Below, in pieces: positions 52,395 to 61,039 of a stretch of 64,000 nucleotides of DNA. Every line of letters starts with the position of its first letter. Position 1 is the first letter of the stretch. The translations under genes and the position numbers were made by a program. The notes under the pieces are model-generated. The model was not told where the DNA came from and made no database searches. It saw only the letters and a list, made by a program, of their open reading frames with translations. Source of the stretch: DATJZH01 sp052146815 (GTDB lineage: Bacteria > Actinomycetota > Actinomycetes > Streptosporangiales > Streptosporangiaceae); the NCBI GenBank assembly GCA_052146815.1, contig JBKQMG010000188.1:20750-84749 (forward strand). Reading direction: 5' to 3'.

Positions 52395-52515
52395 TCTCCG
52401 CCTCCAGAGGCTGAAGCGAAGGGTTTGCTGGGGAGAGCCAGGCAGCGCCGACCAGCACGCTCCTACAGCCGACCGCTTCGTGTCGTCAGGAACTGTTTAG
52501 TTCTCCCATGTGTGA

Positions 52516-52543
52516 GTTTCAGGCGCGTTTCCTGGCTGTTACG
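52516..52543 (-). promoter_or_regulatory. GlnR-like box upstream of amt
   Basis: On the minus strand the site reads GTAAC-agccag-GAAAC-gcgcct-GAAAC (52542 down to 52516), matching the actinobacterial GlnR pattern gTnAc-n6-GaAAc. It lies 122-148 bp upstream of the amt start. GlnR activates nitrogen genes including amt when nitrogen is scarce. Confidence 0.65.
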
Positions 52544-52578
52544 GAGCCGGCAACAGGCGCTGGTGGAGGGCGCCCCTT

Positions 52579-52595
52579 GTTAACTGGCTGTTTCC
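52579..52595 (-). promoter_or_regulatory. Second GlnR-like element
   Basis: On the minus strand this reads GGAAACAGCCAGTTAAC. It shares AACAGCCAG with the first box and begins 52 bp further upstream, about five helical turns. It is read as GAAAC-n6-TTAAC, a weaker match to the consensus. Confidence 0.5.
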
Positions 52596-52655
52596 GCGGC
52601 CCGTTTTGCGCGATTCTGACCGGGCCACCGGTCGACGCTCACCCAGTGGCGGCCC

Positions 52656-52698
52656 GGATCCCGCCAGCGGCGTCCTGGATCCCGCTCAGCGGCGTCCC
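52656..52698. repeat. 21/22-bp tandem duplication
   Basis: GGATCCCGCCAGCGGCGTCC followed by T occupies 52656-52676 and GGATCCCGCTCAGCGGCGTC followed by CC occupies 52677-52698, differing by one inserted base and a final base. Confidence 0.8.
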
Positions 52699-53042
52699 GC
52701 CGCGCACAAAGCGGCCTGGCCGGCTCCCCGGCGCTGACGGCCGGACCGGCCAGCCGAGTCTGCACGGGGCGAAATGCCCGCGGGAAACGAGGCAGTCAGC
52801 GCAGCGGCCGCCGATCGCCCGGCCGGGCGAGGCGCGAGCGACGGGGGGCGCGGTACGCCGGGAGCCGACCGGTCCGGCCGGGCGACCGCGCTTACTGGCG
52901 CGGGCAGCCGGGCACCGGGCGAGGGAGACAAGGCGAACGCCAGCGGCCCGGGCACCCAGCGGCCGGGCCGGGCGACCGGGCGGAGCTGAAACACGAGATT
53001 CACCCAAATGTCACGGTCACGTAACAGTGTGAGCTCTTTGCC

Positions 53043-53071
53043 TTGAGCATTGGATCTGGCGGACTTACGCT
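53043..53071 (+). promoter_or_regulatory. Putative lacI-operon promoter
   Basis: TTGAGC (53043-53048) and TACGCT (53066-53071) are separated by 17 bp and resemble a sigma-70-type -35/-10 pair. The expected start is about 53078, with operator 1 immediately downstream. Confidence 0.45.
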
Positions 53072-53087
53072 CCTCCCAAGCCGCTTT

Positions 53088-53101
53088 GGTAAGCGCTTAC
53101 C
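53088..53101. promoter_or_regulatory. LacI-family operator 1
   Basis: GGTAAGCGCTTACC is a perfect 14-bp palindrome of the LacI/GalR type (central CG). It overlaps the region just after the putative start. Confidence 0.85.
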
Positions 53102-53153
53102 CTGAACCCCCCTCGGCGATGTAAAGCCCTCGCAGGTGAGCGCCGGCGATCAG

Positions 53154-53167
53154 GGTAAGCGCTTACC
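53154..53167. promoter_or_regulatory. LacI-family operator 2
   Basis: An identical GGTAAGCGCTTACC lies 66 bp (centre to centre) from operator 1 and 74 bp before the lacI GTG. Two identical sites at this spacing suggest repression by looping or cooperative binding, with autoregulation of the whole operon. Confidence 0.85.
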
Positions 53168-53240
53168 GGAGCAGGCGGAGAGCGGCGGCCGGACCGCATG
53201 GGCGGCCGCGACGGCCGGGAACGGCGACCGGAGGAGCGCA

Positions 53241-54341
53241 GTGGCGGACATACCCGAGACGGCGGCGGCGCCCACGATCTATGACGTGGCGCGCATCGCG
53301 GGCGTCTCGATCGCCTCGGTGTCACGGGTGCTGAACGATCAGCGTAACCCGCGGCAGGAAACCAGGGAACGGGTACTGCAGGCGGTCTCTGAGCTCGGAT
53401 TCATCCCGGACGGGGCGGCGCGCGCGCTGAGCGCCCGGCTGAAGGAAGTCGTCGGGGTGGTCATGCGCCGCGTCCGCTGGGTGAGTGACAGCGAGGGCGG
53501 CTTCGCCGAAGAGGACGAGAACCTCCAGTTCACTGATGTGATCAACCGCGGCATCGAGGTCGCCGCCCAGCGGCAGGGCTTCAACCTGCTCATCGGCTCG
53601 GTCTATGTCGATGATCACGACGTCAGCGACCGGCTGCTCGCCCTCGCGCGCAAGAGCGACGGCCTGATCCTGCACGACCACGTACTGGAGCCCGACCAGC
53701 TCGAGCAGCTGTCGAAGCGGATCCCGATCGTCACGCTGGCCAACGTGGATACGCCCACCACGGTCAACGTGCACGGCGACAACCGGGCGGGCATGCGCGA
53801 CCTCGCCAGGCACCTGCTGAGGGACCACGGCTACCGGACGATTGCCTACCTGTCCGGCCTCGCCGACAGCCCCGACAGTGTCGCGCGGCAGGAGAGCGTC
53901 GCCGCGGAAGCGGCCGCGGTCGGCGCCACCTTGCTGACCGGGCCCGGGTGGCAGGGCAACTACTACGCGGCCGGTGGCGCGCGGGTGATCAAGCGGCTGA
54001 TCGCGAGCGAGGCCCCGCTGCCGCGCGCGATCGTCTGCGCCAACGACCAGACCGCCCTCGGCGTCATGTATGCGCTCGCTCAGCACGGGCTCGACGTGCC
54101 CGGCGACGTGGCGGTGGCCGGCTACGACGACGTGCCGATGGCCAGGCACCTGCGGCCGCAGCTCACCACCGTGCGCCAGCCGATCCAGGACATCGGCGCC
54201 ACCGCGTTCGACCTGCTGCATTCCATGATCGGCAACGGTGTACCGGAAGAGCGCGACATCGTGCTCCCGACCCGGCTGATACGGCGGGAGAGCTGCGGCT
54301 GCCCGCCCGAGCCTCCACTTTCCGTCGTGCGTGCGGGCTGA
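53241..54341 (+). CDS. LacI-family transcriptional regulator
   Basis: The 366-residue repressor has an N-terminal HTH (about 12-58: TIYDVARIAGVSIASVSRVL, then NDQRNPRQETRERVLQA) and a periplasmic-binding-protein-like effector domain (about 70-345: DGLILHDHVLEPDQLEQL, VAGYDDVPMARHLRPQLTTV). The GTG at 53241 is chosen because a GGAGGAG site lies upstream and it starts the HTH at the usual distance. It precedes and should control the transporter and glycosidase genes by binding the two upstream palindromes. Confidence 0.95.
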   Translation: MADIPETAAAPTIYDVARIAGVSIASVSRVLNDQRNPRQETRERVLQAVSELGFIPDGAARALSARLKEVVGVVMRRVRWVSDSEGGFAEEDENLQFTDVINRGIEVAAQRQGFNLLIGSVYVDDHDVSDRLLALARKSDGLILHDHVLEPDQLEQLSKRIPIVTLANVDTPTTVNVHGDNRAGMRDLARHLLRDHGYRTIAYLSGLADSPDSVARQESVAAEAAAVGATLLTGPGWQGNYYAAGGARVIKRLIASEAPLPRAIVCANDQTALGVMYALAQHGLDVPGDVAVAGYDDVPMARHLRPQLTTVRQPIQDIGATAFDLLHSMIGNGVPEERDIVLPTRLIRRESCGCPPEPPLSVVRAG

Positions 54342-54353
54342 TCGGAGAATGCG

Positions 54354-55334
54354 ATGCGCGTGATCATCCGCCGGATCGGCTTCTACATCATCACCGCGAT
54401 AGCGGCGATCACCGTGATCTTCTTCATCCCGCGGGTAATGCCGGGCAACCCGGTCGACGCGGTGCTCTCGCACATGCAGGGCGCGGTGATCACGAAGCAG
54501 ACGCTGCACGCTATCGAGGAGGAGTTCGGCTCGGCCACCAAGGCGAGCCTGTGGTCCCAGTACACCCGCTACTGGAGCAACCTGCTGCACGGGAACCTCG
54601 GCGTCTCGACGAGCAACGGAATGGTCCCGGTCACCACCGTCATCCGCGGGGCGCTGCCCTGGACGCTCGGCCTGGTCGGCACGGCGACGCTGATCAGCTT
54701 CGTCCTCGGCACCCTGCTGGGCATCCTGGTGGCCTGGCGCCGCGGCACCTGGCTGGACAGCCTGCTGCCGGCCACGACTTTCTTCCAGGCCGCGCCTTAC
54801 TTCTTCCTCGCGTTCCTGGCGATCGACCTGTTCGCGATCAAGCTCGGCTGGTTCCCGTCCGGCAGCGCCAGGAACTCCCTCGACTTCCCGGCCTTCGACT
54901 GGACCTACATCAGCGACGTCCTCTACCACGCCGTGCTGCCGGCGCTGACCATCGTGGTCGCCTCCGCCGCGGGCTGGATCGTCGGCATGCGCAATGTCAT
55001 GGTCACCACGATGGACGAGGACTATGTCCTCGTCGCGCAGGCCAAGGGGCTGCCCAAGCGGCGGGTGGTCTGGTACGCGGCTCGCAACGCGATCCTGCCG
55101 AGCATTTCCGGGTTTTCCCTGGCGATCGGCTTCGTGGTCTCCGGCGCGCTGCTGACCGAGATCGTCTTCAGCTATCCCGGTCTCGGCTACGTCCTGCTCA
55201 ACGCCGTGCAGGAGGCTGATTACGCCCTGCTCCAGGGCGTGTTCCTGGTCATCATGCTGGCCGTCCTGGTCGCGAACCTGGCGGCTGACTTCGTGTATGT
55301 GTTCCTCGACCCGCGCACCAGGCAGGAGGCCTGA
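54354..55334 (+). CDS. ABC permease, DppB/OppB type (sugar operon)
   Basis: The 326-residue inner-membrane permease starts MRVIIRRIGFYIITAIAAIT with six helices. The loop YVLVAQAKGLPKRRV (about 224-238) is the ATPase-coupling EAA region. It lies 12 bp after lacI and 5 bp before the DppC-like gene. In this context, with a LacI regulator and a GH3 enzyme, the Opp-type transporter probably imports oligosaccharides, as known for beta-glucan and cellobiose systems of Thermotoga and some actinobacteria. Confidence 0.93.
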   Translation: MRVIIRRIGFYIITAIAAITVIFFIPRVMPGNPVDAVLSHMQGAVITKQTLHAIEEEFGSATKASLWSQYTRYWSNLLHGNLGVSTSNGMVPVTTVIRGALPWTLGLVGTATLISFVLGTLLGILVAWRRGTWLDSLLPATTFFQAAPYFFLAFLAIDLFAIKLGWFPSGSARNSLDFPAFDWTYISDVLYHAVLPALTIVVASAAGWIVGMRNVMVTTMDEDYVLVAQAKGLPKRRVVWYAARNAILPSISGFSLAIGFVVSGALLTEIVFSYPGLGYVLLNAVQEADYALLQGVFLVIMLAVLVANLAADFVYVFLDPRTRQEA

Positions 55335-55339
55335 GCATA

Positions 55340-56562
55340 ATGACCATGGGGACGAGCACGGACCTGGGCGGTGCGGGCATCGCCGAGCCCGGCCCACCTC
55401 CGGCCGGTACCACGGGGGGCCCGGCCGCACCAGACAGGCGGGGCCGGCCGAAGCTGCGGCTGCCCCGGTCGCCCAAGGTCGTCATCGGCGTGGGCATGCT
55501 GATCATGTTCCTGGTGCTGGCGGTGATCGGCCCGTGGATCGCGCCCTACAATCCGAGCCGCAGCTTCTCCGCCACGGCCAGCTTCCCGCAGCCCCCGTCC
55601 GCCGCGCACCTGCTCGGCACCACTCAGCAGCAGCAGGATGTGCTGTCCCAGCTGCTGACCGGCGGCCGCAGCACGGTGCTGGTCGCGTTCATCGCCGGGA
55701 TCGTGGCGACCGTGCTGTCGGTCCTCATCGGCGTGACGGCAGGCTACGCCGCGGGGCTGACCGATGACATGCTGTCCATGCTCGCCAACTTCTTCCTCGT
55801 GCTGCCCGCCCTGCCGCTGCTCATCGTCATCTTCGGGTTCCTGCATAGCGCCCAGACCAGCGGCGGGGGCGGGATCGACGTGCTGATCGGCCTGATCATC
55901 GCGATTACCGGGTGGGCCTGGGGCGCCAGGGTGCTGAGAGCGCAGACTCTCTCGCTGCGCCGCCGCGACTACGTGGAATCGGCGCGCCTCATCGGCGAGC
56001 GCGGCTGGCGGATCATCGGCTTTGAGATCCTGCCGAACCTGATCCCCATCGTGGCGTCGTCCTTTCTGTTCACCGTGCTGTACGGGGTGGGCACCTATAC
56101 CGCTCTCGCTTTCCTCGGTCTGGTCAACCCCAACGACTGGAGCTGGGGCGGCATGCTCTTCTACGCCCAGGTGGCGGGCGCCGAGCAGAGCGGGTACTGG
56201 TGGCTGTTCATCCCGCCGGGGCTCGCGGTGGCCCTGCTCGGTACCTCGCTGGCCCTGGTCAACTTCGGAATTGACGAATTCATCAACCCGCGGCTGCGCG
56301 CCGCCGGTCTTTCCCGGCGCCGCGCCCGCCGCGCCGGCGTGACCGGCCTGCCCAGGCGCTTCGTGCTCGGCGTGACCCCGGTCGCCCTGCAGGCCCGGGC
56401 TGCCACGCCGCCGCTGGCCGCGGCCAGCGGCGCCCCGCCCGGCTCGGGGCCGGCCGCGCCACCACCGCCGGCGCCCCGCCGCGGCGACACTGCGGTCGAA
56501 ACGGAATCACTCGACGCTGGCCCGGCCCGCTCCGGCCGGCGCCGGCCAGGAAGGGGCCAGCG

Positions 56563-56566
<4 letters not shown>
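55340..56566 (+). CDS. ABC permease, DppC/OppC type (sugar operon)
   Basis: The 408-residue permease has a hydrophilic N-terminus (about 1-45), six helices, and the coupling loop RRDYVESARLIGERGWRII (about 210-228). Its C-terminal 75 residues are a basic, Pro/Ala-rich tail that is not part of the permease fold. It is encoded immediately after the DppB-like gene and its stop overlaps the TTG start of the next ATPase gene. Confidence 0.93.
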
Positions 56567-57956
<1,390 letters not shown>

Positions 57957-57960
<4 letters not shown>

Positions 57961-59108
57961 CAGAACTCGGCGTGTCCGCCGCGCCGCCGCCGGCCGCCGC
58001 CGCGCCGCTACTGGAGGCTCGCGACCTCACCAAGCACTTCACCGTGCACGGGTCAGCTGCGCGCGGGCTGCGCCGCCGAGCGGGTGCCCGCGGCCGGGCT
58101 TCGTCGTCGCCGGTGGCGGGCACCGTCGTGCACGCGCTGGAGGACGTCTCGATCCCCCTGCCGCAGGCCCGCGTAACCGCGGTCGTGGGCGAGAGCGGCT
58201 CAGGCAAGTCGACGCTGGCCAGGGTTCTCGCCCGGCTGATCGAGCCGACCGCGGGCCAGCTGCTGCTCGACGGGAGCGAAGTGACCAGCGGCGGGCGGCG
58301 GCAGTACGCGCGCCAGGTCCAGATGGTGCTGCAGGACCCGTTCTCCTCGCTCAACCCGGTGCACGACGTGCGCTACCACCTGGCACGGCCGCTCCAGGTA
58401 CACGGCCTCGGCGGGCGCGGCGCCGATCTGAACGAGGCGATCGCCGGCCTGCTCGACCGGGTGGCCCTGAGTCCCGCGAGCCAGTTCATCAACAAGTACC
58501 CCCATGAGCTCTCCGGCGGCCAGCGTCAGCGGGTCGCCATCGCACGCGCCCTCGCCGTCCGGCCGCGGGTGCTGCTGGCCGACGAGCCCGTCTCGATGCT
58601 GGACGTGTCGATCCGGCTCGGCCTGCTGAACCTGCTCGGTGACCTGCGTGACCGCGAGGGGCTCGCGATCCTCTACATCACCCACGACATCGCCTCGGCG
58701 CGGTATCTGGCCAACACGATCGTCGTGATGTACGCGGGCCAGGTGGTCGAATCGGCCCCGTCCCAGGCAGTCACCGACCAGCCCGCTCATCCCTACACGC
58801 AGCTGCTGCTCAGCGCGGCCCCCGATCCCGATCGCACGCAGCCGCCCGCACTGCAGGCGCGCGGCGCGCCGCCGAGCCTGGTGGACCCGCCGTCCGGCTG
58901 CCGCTTCCATCCGCGCTGTCCGCATGCCATGGCCGTCTGCGCCGACACCGCACCGCCCGCATTTGACGTGGCACTGGGCCACCAGAGCGCCTGCTGGCTG
59001 CAGGCCACCAGCCTCGACGCCGCACAGTCCCGGCCTCTCGCGCGGCCGCGGCCAGGCGGGGCGGCCGCGGCGCCTAGTTCCGCCCCCGAGCTGGGAGAGG
59101 AGACGTGA
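57957..59108 (+). CDS. ABC ATPase, DppF/OppF type (sugar operon)
   Basis: The 383-residue ATPase has Walker A GESGSGKST (about 78-86), Q-loop VLQDPFSSLNP, signature LSGGQRQRVAIARAL (about 183-197), Walker B VLLADEPVSMLD, H-loop YITHDIASARYL, and the oligo_HPY Cys motif CRFHPRCPHAMAVC (near 317). It pairs with the DppD-like ATPase, and an ATGA overlap couples translation. The stop is followed by a 181-bp gap with hairpins before the binding-protein gene. Confidence 0.94.
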
Positions 59109-59125
59109 TGAACCGGGATACCCCC

Positions 59126-59141
59126 TAGCGGTCCACCGCTA
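59126..59141. other. Intercistronic inverted repeat 1
   Basis: TAGCGGT (59126-59132) and ACCGCTA (59135-59141) form a 7-bp stem with a 2-base centre, and the outer GGGAT/ATCCC arms (59115-59119 and 59142-59146) can extend it. It lies between the ATPase and binding-protein genes. Confidence 0.6.
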
Positions 59142-59248
59142 ATCCCGCGGACAGCACTGACGCATTCACTCACGCAGGCAGACGGGCAGGCGCCCGGCCG
59201 GCCCGCACCGCCTACTGGCAACAGACCCCGACACGGTCGATAACAACA

Positions 59249-59268
59249 GGCCGGCGACAACGCCGGCC
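59249..59268 (+). other. Intercistronic hairpin before the binding-protein gene
   Basis: GGCCGGCG (59249-59256) and CGCCGGCC (59261-59268) form a perfect 8-bp stem with a 4-base loop, 21 bp upstream of the ATG at 59290. Such hairpins at the head of binding-protein genes commonly protect the downstream mRNA, which would let the binding protein be made in excess over the membrane parts. Confidence 0.7.
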
Positions 59269-59289
59269 GGGCACAACGGAGTTTAAGCA

Positions 59290-60996
59290 ATGAATCACAG
59301 AATCCTGAAAGGGCTGGCGGGGACAGCTGTCCTGGCCATGGCGCTCGCTGCCTGCAGCAGCTCGGGCTCGACAGCCAGCTCTTCGTCCTCCACGGGGACT
59401 TCGTCGTCAGCGACGGGCAAGCCGCTGGTGATTGACGACACCCCCATCTCGCCGATGACCGACACCTTCAACCCGTACTCATCGACCTCGACGGGCTACG
59501 TCGTCGGCGCGGAAGCGCTGTACAACGAGCCGCTGATGATCTGGAACACGCTGAACCCGAACCAGGCGCCGTTCCACGTCCTCGCCACCGGATACAGCTG
59601 GTCGGACGGCGGCAAGACGCTGACGCTGACCACCCGCTCGGGCGTCAAGTGGAGCGACGGCAAGCCGTTCAGCGCCAGCGATGTCGCGTTCACGTTCAAC
59701 ATGATCAGGACCGTCCCGGGCCTGCAGACCGACGGCACGCCCGTACCGGTCAGCGCGACCGCGCCGAACGCCACCACCGCGGTGCTGAAGTTCAGCCAGC
59801 CCGAGTACGCCAACCTGTTCCTCATCGGCCAGACCTACATCGTGCCGCAGCACATCTGGTCGAGCGTCAAGCCGGCCACCTTCGCTGACCCCAGTCCGGT
59901 CGGCACCGGCCCGTACGTGGTCGACAAGTTCACCCCGCAGGGCTTCACGCTCAAGGCCAACCCCGATTACTGGAACAAGGCCAACGTGCACGTCCCCGAG
60001 GTTGACTACCCGTCCTACAACGCCAACTTCAACATCGTGAACCCGCTGGCGACCGGCCAGATCGACTACGCCGGCAATGACATCGCCAACGTGCAGAACG
60101 TGTACCTGGCCAAGAGCCCCGACAACCACACCTGGTTCCCCAAGGCGCCGTACCTGAACGCCAACAACGTGGTGTCGCTGATCTTCAACGTCACCAAGGC
60201 TCCGCTGAATGACCCGGCGGTGCGCGAGGCCATCAGCTACGCCATCAACAGGCAGCAGCTCTCCTCCCAGGGAGAGACCGGCTACGAGCTGCCGGAGACC
60301 TCCAGCAGCGGCCTGCTGCTGCCCTCCGCCAAGACCTACCTCGAGCCGTCACTGGCGAACAACCTGCCCGCCGGCGGCGACCCGGCGAAGGTCACTTCGA
60401 TCCTCAAGGCCGACGGCTGGACCAAGACCGGCGGCAAGTGGACCAAGAACGGCAAGACGATCAGCTTCTCGATCGCCGACCCGATCCCCTACTCCGACTA
60501 CTACCTCGACGCTCAGGACATCGCCAAGCAGCTCAACGCCCAGGGCATCGAGGCCACGGTCGACGGCATCGGCAACCCGACCGTGTGGGATGGCGATGTC
60601 ACCAACGGCACCTTCGACGCTGCCATCCACTGGAGCAACCAGGGGCCGACGCCGTACCAGATCTACGACAACTGGCTGGACCACACGCTGAGCGCACCGG
60701 TCGGCAAGGCGGCCGCAGGCGACCTCGGCCGGTACGACAGCCCGGCGGCGCAGGCGGCGCTCAGCGAGTACGCGGGCAGCGGCTCCTCATCGGGCCAGCA
60801 CGCGGCGATCACCAAGCTCGAGAACATCATAAACACCCAGGTCCCGGTGGCCCCGCTGCTGTCCGGCGCGGACTGGTATGAGTACTCCACCAAGGACTAC
60901 GTCGGCTGGGAGTCTGCCAGCAACCCGTTCATGAACCCGACGCCAGGCTCGCCGTACCTGGAAGAGACGGTCCTCCACCTCAAGCCAGCTTCCTGA
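59290..60996 (+). CDS. Family-5 substrate-binding lipoprotein (sugar operon)
   Basis: The 568-residue lipoprotein has a lipobox signal peptide ending LAMALAACSSSG (lipidated Cys at 22), a Ser/Thr-rich tether, and the SBP_bac_5 fold: YSWSDGGKTLTLTTRSGVKW (near 98-117), DGKPFSASDVAFTFNMI, and the central YAINRQQL. It captures oligosaccharide or oligopeptide outside the membrane for the permeases. The ATG at 59290 has GGAG upstream. The position after the ATPase genes, behind a hairpin, suggests differential expression. Confidence 0.94.
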   Translation: MNHRILKGLAGTAVLAMALAACSSSGSTASSSSSTGTSSSATGKPLVIDDTPISPMTDTFNPYSSTSTGYVVGAEALYNEPLMIWNTLNPNQAPFHVLATGYSWSDGGKTLTLTTRSGVKWSDGKPFSASDVAFTFNMIRTVPGLQTDGTPVPVSATAPNATTAVLKFSQPEYANLFLIGQTYIVPQHIWSSVKPATFADPSPVGTGPYVVDKFTPQGFTLKANPDYWNKANVHVPEVDYPSYNANFNIVNPLATGQIDYAGNDIANVQNVYLAKSPDNHTWFPKAPYLNANNVVSLIFNVTKAPLNDPAVREAISYAINRQQLSSQGETGYELPETSSSGLLLPSAKTYLEPSLANNLPAGGDPAKVTSILKADGWTKTGGKWTKNGKTISFSIADPIPYSDYYLDAQDIAKQLNAQGIEATVDGIGNPTVWDGDVTNGTFDAAIHWSNQGPTPYQIYDNWLDHTLSAPVGKAAAGDLGRYDSPAAQAALSEYAGSGSSSGQHAAITKLENIINTQVPVAPLLSGADWYEYSTKDYVGWESASNPFMNPTPGSPYLEETVLHLKPAS

Positions 60997-61039
60997 CCCG
61001 GATACCGGATCGCGAGGCGGAAGGACAACTGCAACAGCA

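Larger units (their letters stand above)
52395..53240. other. Amt/LacI intergenic region
   Basis: The 846 bases contain no credible gene; apparent frames are Arg/Pro/Gly-rich artefacts. It holds the GlnR-like boxes near amt, a 21/22-bp tandem repeat (52656-52698), several copies of CCGGGCGA, and the promoter and operators of the lacI gene. Confidence 0.6.

Noticed and set aside
52508..53032. A 174-codon frame in the amt-lacI gap.
   Set aside because: The translation is Pro/Arg/Gly/Ala-rich without any motif; the gap carries regulatory DNA.
53322..55430. A 702-codon minus-strand frame across the LacI and permease genes.
   Set aside because: It is antisense to two strongly supported genes, and its translation is His/Arg/Gln/Asp-rich with no recognisable domain, as expected for the opposite strand of GC-rich coding DNA.
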